Assembly (NCBI GenBank): GCA_016744455.1 | Contig: JADGEI010000009.1 | Location: 1-64,000, forward strand | Reading direction: 5' to 3' | DNA from: Alcanivoracaceae bacterium | Lineage (GTDB): Bacteria > Pseudomonadota > Gammaproteobacteria > Xanthomonadales > Marinicellaceae | Length of the DNA: 64,000 nucleotides | Part shown: in pieces, positions 62,160-64,000 of the stretch | Layout: every line of letters begins with the position of its first letter | How positions within the stretch are numbered: the stretch's first letter is position 1 | Made by a program: the position numbers and the translations under genes | The notes under the pieces: model-generated | Databases searched by the model: none | Told to the model about the DNA's origin: nothing | What the model saw: only the letters and a program-made list of their open reading frames with translations

Positions 62160-62738
62160 TTAGAAACCTTCTTGATACATTTTGTTTTGATCTAATTTAT
62201 TACTCCATGGTAATCCATTATTTTTCCAACCATTCTCCTTTGTTGAACCTTCAAACCCATCGATAACAGTGTAAACATTACTGTATCCAATTTTTGATAA
62301 TAAATTAACCGCTTTTGCACTGCGATTACCTGAGCGACAAATAGTAATAATCTTAGTTTCTTTACCTAACCCATTGCTCCTCATATAATCTTTAAAATAA
62401 GGAAGAAAATTACTATTGGCTTGTATTTTAAAGGTATTTTTCTTTTTATCCCATTCATCCCAATCACCTACCAACATATAAGGAATATTTGTATCAGCTA
62501 AAGCAGGCATACCTAAAAAGGCTACTTCTGCCCGTGTTCTAACATCAAGAAAAAAAATCTTATCGTCTTTTTTTAGCATCTCATAAGCATCTACCGCTGT
62601 AACATATAACCCTAAGGTGGTTTTTCTGGAGTCAGCTAACCCAACTAAAGGATCGGTTTTTTTGTTTTTACACGATGACAACAAAACCAAGCCAAAAAAT
62701 AACACCAAAGCCCCAATAACGACTCTATTTGATTTCAA
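62160..62738 (-). CDS. Rhodanese-domain lipoprotein
   Basis: A 192-residue lipoprotein (lipobox LLSSC, Cys about 23) with a rhodanese domain (YEMLKKDDKIFFLDVRTRAE) and the active loop ICRSGNRSAKAV. The end VYTVIDGFEGS is typical. It sits convergent with the other rhodanese gene. Two exported rhodaneses beside soxB suggest periplasmic sulfur transfer. Confidence 0.87.
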   Translation of the reverse strand: MKSNRVVIGALVLFFGLVLLSSCKNKKTDPLVGLADSRKTTLGLYVTAVDAYEMLKKDDKIFFLDVRTRAEVAFLGMPALADTNIPYMLVGDWDEWDKKKNTFKIQANSNFLPYFKDYMRSNGLGKETKIITICRSGNRSAKAVNLLSKIGYSNVYTVIDGFEGSTKENGWKNNGLPWSNKLDQNKMYQEGF

Positions 62739-62973
62739 AAATTTACTCCTTTCTTTAAATTAGCAACTACTAATATAACTTAATAACTTATTTTTGCAAA
62801 CACTTGTTTGTGTTTTATGGGTTTTGAAATCTTGATACAGTACTAATTAGTACTCAGAGCCACAAAATGAACAGCAAAATAAACCTTAGCAAAAATTTAA
62901 TTATGACTTTTGACACTTAATAAAATGGCGTGGTTTTGCTATATTGTATTAACAAAAAATTTGGAAAACTGTG

Positions 62974-63198
62974 ATGGAATTATTTATACCTATCTTATTA
63001 TTTTTACTGGCACTTAAGTTATTTTTAATAGTTATGGCTTTTGCTCTTACACCTTTTATTTTTATTTTTGTACTGCTAACAGGGGTATTTGTTTTTGTCT
63101 TCAGTTTTTTAGGTGGGCTATTTTTGCTTTTGCTAAAATTACTATTCCTCCCCATTTTACTATTAGGGAGTTTTGCACAACTCTGGGACAGTGGATAA
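62974..63198 (+). CDS. Very small hydrophobic membrane protein
   Basis: A 74-residue protein almost entirely made of hydrophobic residues (three possible helices), ending in GSFAQLWDSG. It has some similarity in style to PspG of the phage-shock system, with the MELF start and GGLFLLLLKLL pattern, but this is only a resemblance. A GTG 3 bp upstream is an alternative start. Confidence 0.5.
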   Translation: MELFIPILLFLLALKLFLIVMAFALTPFIFIFVLLTGVFVFVFSFLGGLFLLLLKLLFLPILLLGSFAQLWDSG

Positions 63199-63343
63199 AA
63201 AGAGTAATAAATACACCAATCGAGGCAAAAAGTGCGTCAAATAGATCACTATTAGCCCTTATACTAAACCATGACTTATGGTACTGTTTTAAAATACATT
63301 ATTTGATAAAATTACCCGCTAATTCTAATCAGCAATATTCATT

Positions 63344-64000
63344 ATGAAAAAATTAAATTTTAGCCTCGTACTGCTCGTAGTTATTCTCTCAGCTTGTTCG
63401 CAAGTTAATGATTTAAAAACAACCCCAACAAAGCTTTCTTTAGAGCAGACTAACCCGCTCATAAATGAGTGGGGCGGACCGTATGGTGGAGTGCCCGCTT
63501 TTGAAAAAATGAAGCTAGAAGATATTATGCCAGCCTTTGATTATGCTGTTGCTCAAAACCTCGCTGAAATTGAAAACATTGCCAACAACCCACAATCAGC
63601 CACATTTGAAAACACCATAGTAGCACTTGAAAGAGCTGGTGAGTTGCTTTCTCGTGGTTTTACTTTTTATGGAATCTGGAGCAGTAACCTGTCTTCACCT
63701 GAATTTAGAAAAATTCAACGCCAGCTTTCACCTAAATTTTCTGATATGACTGCAAAAATTCAACAAAATAAAAAATTATTTAACCGTGTTAAAACTGTTT
63801 ATGATAATAGTTTAAAAAATCCATTAGATGCTGATCAACAACGTGTTGTACAGTTAACGTATGATGGCTTTGCCATGAGCGGTGCAGCATTAGATGACGA
63901 CTCTAAAAAGCAGTACGCGGCAATCAACAAGGAACTTTCAATCATATACAATAAATTTGGCAATAACATCTTACATGATGAAGAAAACTATCCTACGTTT
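63344..64000 (+). CDS. M3-family peptidyl-dipeptidase (Dcp-like), lipoprotein; cut by window end
   Basis: The first 219 residues are visible. There is a lipobox (VVILSAC, Cys about 18) and then the N-terminal domain of M3 oligopeptidases: NEWGGPYGGVPAFEKMKLEDI, LAEIENIANNPQSATFENT, RIQRQLSPKF-like region, and QRVVQLTYDGFAMSGAAL. The zinc motif HExxH lies beyond the window. Periplasmic lipoprotein Dcp homologues degrade exported peptides. The call is from the N-terminal half only. Confidence 0.85.
   Translation, partial: MKKLNFSLVLLVVILSACSQVNDLKTTPTKLSLEQTNPLINEWGGPYGGVPAFEKMKLEDIMPAFDYAVAQNLAEIENIANNPQSATFENTIVALERAGELLSRGFTFYGIWSSNLSSPEFRKIQRQLSPKFSDMTAKIQQNKKLFNRVKTVYDNSLKNPLDADQQRVVQLTYDGFAMSGAALDDDSKKQYAAINKELSIIYNKFGNNILHDEENYPTF

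Noticed and set aside
62974..63198. Firm assignment as PspG
   Set aside because: Only overall hydrophobicity and a short pattern are similar; no other psp gene is nearby.

Overview
This is an AT-rich chromosomal window, most likely from a gammaproteobacterium. ComM, RibD, NadC, UvrD, a DUF1631-PilZ pair and SoxB are all of proteobacterial type. A long exported protein ends in a short 'LFNDSFEEL' tail of a kind I associate with Marinicella-like bacteria. The genus is inference. No rRNA, tRNA or CRISPR array was seen.

Layout. 1-3.07 kb is a mobile-element scar: the right end of an IS66-type element, a PIN-like gene remnant, a serine hydrolase, and a complete IS3-type element (1852-3069) with a frameshifted transposase. 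3.1-5.2 kb holds a small exported protein and comM. 5.3-16.4 kb is one tightly overlapping 13-gene operon. It encodes an Mrp-type Na+/H+ antiporter module, two antiporter-like NuoL/M/N subunits, NuoH-, NuoB-, NuoC- and NuoD-like subunits, and a NuoI-like protein fused to a GltD/NfnB-type NAD(P)H flavoprotein. The gene order is that of archaeal Mbx (membrane-bound sulfane reductase, MBS) rather than complex I. The NuoD-like subunit keeps only two of the four [NiFe] cysteines. 16.5-24.4 kb carries a rubrerythrin-like protein, PilZ and DUF1631 proteins, and a sulfur-handling group (sulfide:quinone oxidoreductase, ETHE1-type persulfide dioxygenase, TauE/SafE exporter), then a small membrane protein and a Fax/metaxin-like GST. 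24.7-31.8 kb holds fhs, ribD, nadC and nadE; two cassette-like genes sit between nadC and nadE.

31.8-53.5 kb is an accessory region of mostly leftward, Bacteroidetes-looking genes: GNAT, VOC, SnoaL, CPBP, Nudix, SRPBCC, ArsR, S41 peptidase, MBL hydrolase, esterase and methyltransferase. Two large rightward genes (a wHTH-TPR regulator and an exported protein) and one beta-helix protein interrupt it. From 47.9 to 53.4 kb the genes are separated by long, imperfectly palindromic attC-like repeats. The array ends at an attI-like palindrome next to a divergent tyrosine recombinase (53527-54366). This is the layout of an integron, but the integrase is Xer-sized and lacks the extra segment that defines IntI. 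I consider this array and the Mbx/MBS-like operon the two most interesting systems here.

54.4-64 kb returns to chromosomal genes: a nadD-like gene invaded in frame by a palindromic repeat and tandem 12-residue repeats, a GNAT, an unknown protein, uvrD, soxB, two rhodaneses, a tiny membrane protein and the start of an M3 oligopeptidase. SQR, persulfide dioxygenase, TauE, SoxB, the rhodaneses and possibly the MBS-like complex suggest a cell that oxidises and recycles sulfide, sulfane sulfur and thiosulfate. The NAD genes (nadC, nadE, nadD) now bracket the accessory region.
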